Positions 61,407 through 64,000 of a DNA stretch of 64,000 nucleotides are shown piece by piece (within the stretch, counting starts at the first letter, position 1; every line of letters begins with the position of its first letter). The stretch comes from Glandiceps talaboti (lineage: Eukaryota > Hemichordata > Enteropneusta > Spengelidae), in assembly GCF_964340395.1 (NCBI RefSeq), contig NC_135559.1:23232964-23296963 (forward strand). The letters run 5' to 3'. Under the pieces are notes generated by a model. The model ran no database searches and was not told the origin of the DNA. It was given only the letters and a program-made list of their open reading frames with translations. The position numbers were made by a program, and so were the translations under genes.

Positions 61407-63044
61407 CTGGAAGTCAAAAATAACATCAAATTAATTAGTACGGTCACAAGTACTGAATATCTACATTCTTGAATTGACTTAAAGACCCACTTTGAAAAGT
61501 GATTAAAATTACGGTGTGAACCAGAGATGAACTGAAAATGCTCCCGTATATCTTTGTATGATCCGTATAGATGTAGCAAGTTTCATTGAATTTGGTGCAG
61601 CCATTCTGCATGTGTAGCCCCATTTATAAAATCATTAATTATGCCCATTACCGTGCATCTTTTCCTAGTTTGCAAGCACATTACATGTATTTCAGAAATA
61701 CAAATGTTCATATGTACACATGGCATTCTTCTGCACTCCATATACACATACACAGCTTGCACTTCCAAAATGTCCCAAGAAAAGATTTATAATATGCAAC
61801 TGTTACAATACTCTGTATAGTGGTTTATAGTAGCTATATAAGTCATAAGCTCTGATCTGAATTGTAACATGAGAAGTATTTGAAGAGCCTTAACAAACAC
61901 ACATGTACAACTTTGCTTTCTACGGTAGCCTACAGTAATCTGCTATGACAGGACTCAGACCACTAACTATTTTTAATGGTCTGAGGACAGGATGACATGA
62001 CATCCCATGTAAACAGACTAATACATGTAGATAGTAAGCCACACAGTTATTACAAGACTGCAAGCATTCGGGGTTTATACCATTCTACTCACCCACTCTT
62101 TAGATACTCCTACATGTAGTTCTCTAATTTATAGTTTCAACTCATACACTTATTTGAATCATGGGCTGACTAATTAGGATGATTGTCTTTACTAGAAAAG
62201 TTCAGCTGTCTCTCAACAACATGACTCAGATCACTGATAACAACAAGGTCAAAGGTTGTACTATTGACCAAGGCCTAATTTGCATACAATGTCTCTAATA
62301 CTGAACAACAAGTAATTCATTCAGGACAATTTTTTATCTTATTTTACAAAAATTTTGCTTGATATTCTAGATTTACATTTAAATAGACATTCCATATAAA
62401 TTAGAAAAATGTTAGTGTGTAAGATCAAAGAGTAAAAACCAGTATATCTTTAAATCTTAGTAAAAAATCTACAATAAATAAACCCCACTGTACAAATGTA
62501 ATACCAAAGATTACCTTGTCTAGAGTTTGTTTGTCACTGTGTCTTATCTATAGCTAGGATAACATTTCAATGGTGTTATGTTAAAACTCACTTGTTTGTA
62601 AATTTTGATTGACATCTTGGGATCAAAATACCCAGAATGCCTCTGTACAAATGACCTCATATTACCCTGTATGTATTTTATTAACAAGTTCTTAACATAA
62701 AACATTAAACAACGGTTTACTTTTTACATTTTATTTCTTGGGAAGGAGCTGATATTGAATTTTATTTTTTATTATGTTAATTTGATAAGTTTCATTCCAT
62801 TGACAATCATTGTTCAGTTTTTTTAAAGCAAATATTGCAATGATTATCTATACTTTATTTCTACTTCAGACGTCTGACCTTATCAAGTATCATGACTGCC
62901 TGTAAATCTAATAGTTACACATCAAGATATTACACAAGATTCTCACACATAATTTACATGTTTTTATTAGGCGTATCTACTTTTGATCTATAAATCTTAG
63001 CACCAATAGTAATGACTATGTCTGCAGTTATTTCACATTCTATT
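61407..63044. other. Intron, unique sequence
   Basis: AT-rich, with no supported exon, element or array. A sequence at about 62510-62550 (- strand) has a donor-like ACAAG/GTAATC and an acceptor-like TATAG, but its phase meets a stop with the next exon, so it is not called. Confidence 0.45.
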
Positions 63045-64000
63045 GAATCTGAGTCTAGTAAGGTTATAGTAGTTATGTCTATAGTTAGACTAGTAACTAT
63101 GTCTGCAGTTATTTCACATTCTATTGAATCTGAGTCTAGTAAGGTTATAGTAGTTATGTCTATAGTTAGAGTAGTAAGGTTATAGTAGTTATGTCTATAG
63201 TTAGACTAGTAAGGTTATAGTAGCTATGTCTATAGTTATAGTAGCTATGTCTATAGTTAGACTAGTAAGGTTATAGTAGCTATGTCTATAGTTAGACTAG
63301 TAAGGTTATAGTAGTTATGTCTATAGTTAGACTATTAAGGTTATAGTAGTTATGTCTATAGTTAGACTAGTAAGGTTATAGTAGCTATGTCTATAGTTAG
63401 ACTATTAAGGTTATAGTAGCTATGTCTATAGTTAGACTAGTAAGGTTATAGTAGTTATGTCTATAGTTAGACTAGTAAGGTTATAGTAGTTATGTCTATA
63501 GTTAGACTAGTAAGGTTATAGTAGTTATGTCTATAGTTAGACTAGTAAGGTTATAGTAGTTATGTCTATAGTTAGACTAGTAAGGTTATAGTAGTTATGT
63601 CTATAGTTAGACTAGTAAGGTTATAGTAGCTATGTATATAGTTATAGTAGCTATGTCTATAGTTAGACTAGTAAGGTTATAGTAGTTATGTCTATAGTTA
63701 TAGTAGCTATGTCTATAGTTAGACTAGTAAGGTTATAGTAGCTATGTCTATAGTTATAGTAGCTATGTCTATAGTTAGACTAGTAAGGTTATAGTAGCTA
63801 TGTCTATAGTTATAGTAGCTATGTCTATAGTTAGACTAGTAAGGTTATAGTAGTTATGTCTATAGTTATAGTAGCTATGTCATATAGTTAGACTAGTAAG
63901 GTTATAGTAGTTATGTCTATAGTTATAGTAGCTATGTCTATAGTTAGACTAGTAAGGTTATAGTAGCTATGTCTATAGTTATAGTAGCTATGTCTATAGT
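63045..64000. repeat. Minisatellite, about 35-bp and 21-bp units, cut by window edge
   Basis: Units contain 'aaggttatagtagttatgtc' and 'tatagttagactagt'; shorter units repeat 'tatagtagctatgtctatag'. The array starts after a direct duplication with 'cagttatttcacattctatt' (63025 and 63105) and continues past base 64000. Confidence 0.93.

Noticed and set aside
61583-61792. Short frames on both strands near the right side
   Set aside because: No domain, splice signal or codon bias; chance frames in AT-rich intron.
62510-62550. Extra upstream exon of the SCHIP1-like gene
   Set aside because: Donor- and acceptor-like sites exist, but the phase required by the next exon meets a stop.

Overview
The window looks like nuclear DNA of a non-vertebrate bilaterian animal, probably a marine invertebrate. 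The evidence is spliced exons with GT/AG borders, a CR1/L2-type LINE tail, MITE and hAT remnants, long introns and AT-rich background. The exact phylum cannot be read from the sequence.

Two protein-coding loci are supported. (1) An apparently intronless tetraspanin on the + strand (6719-7537). (2) A long gene on the - strand whose eight recognisable exons (61406 down to 16829) join into one continuous reading frame of about 648 codons. Its parts match the IQCJ-SCHIP1 family (schwannomin-interacting protein 1): an IQ motif, an acidic/serine-rich region, the conserved PMDW-type segment, the [18 protein letters not shown] block, a basic SPVAEL block, the C-terminal coiled coil, and an unusual serine-rich C-terminal extension. 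The 5' end of this gene lies beyond the right edge of the window. The two loci are convergent.

By my count about 62% of the window is tandem repeat: some two dozen unrelated minisatellite arrays with units mostly of 20-73 bp and lengths of 0.3-7.4 kb, plus several (CA)n/(GT)n tracts. Most lie in the introns of the SCHIP1 gene; the intron between its last two exons is 23 kb and mostly arrays. One array (49521-51402) repeats the 3' splice site of the exon beside it more than 50 times. Another (14764-16868) runs into the last exon and supplies its stop codon. Several arrays show higher-order structure (blocks of about 1.05, 1.07, 2.5, 0.95, 0.3 and 0.5 kb).

Mobile-element material: a Gag-like two-part element (46010-48127, one in-frame TGA between the parts) between 23-bp direct repeats, nested between two older diverged copies of another element; a hAT-like transposase remnant (48740-49095); a MITE with long inverted arms and TTAA ends (60962-61305) with a decayed relative near 6.0-6.4 kb; a CR1/L2-like LINE 3' end (60110-60735); and a dispersed repeat with an internal (CA)n tract, seen four times (about 430-1200, 12550-13700, 34965-35050, 55570-55740). 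No rRNA, tRNA, CRISPR array or prokaryotic feature was recognised.
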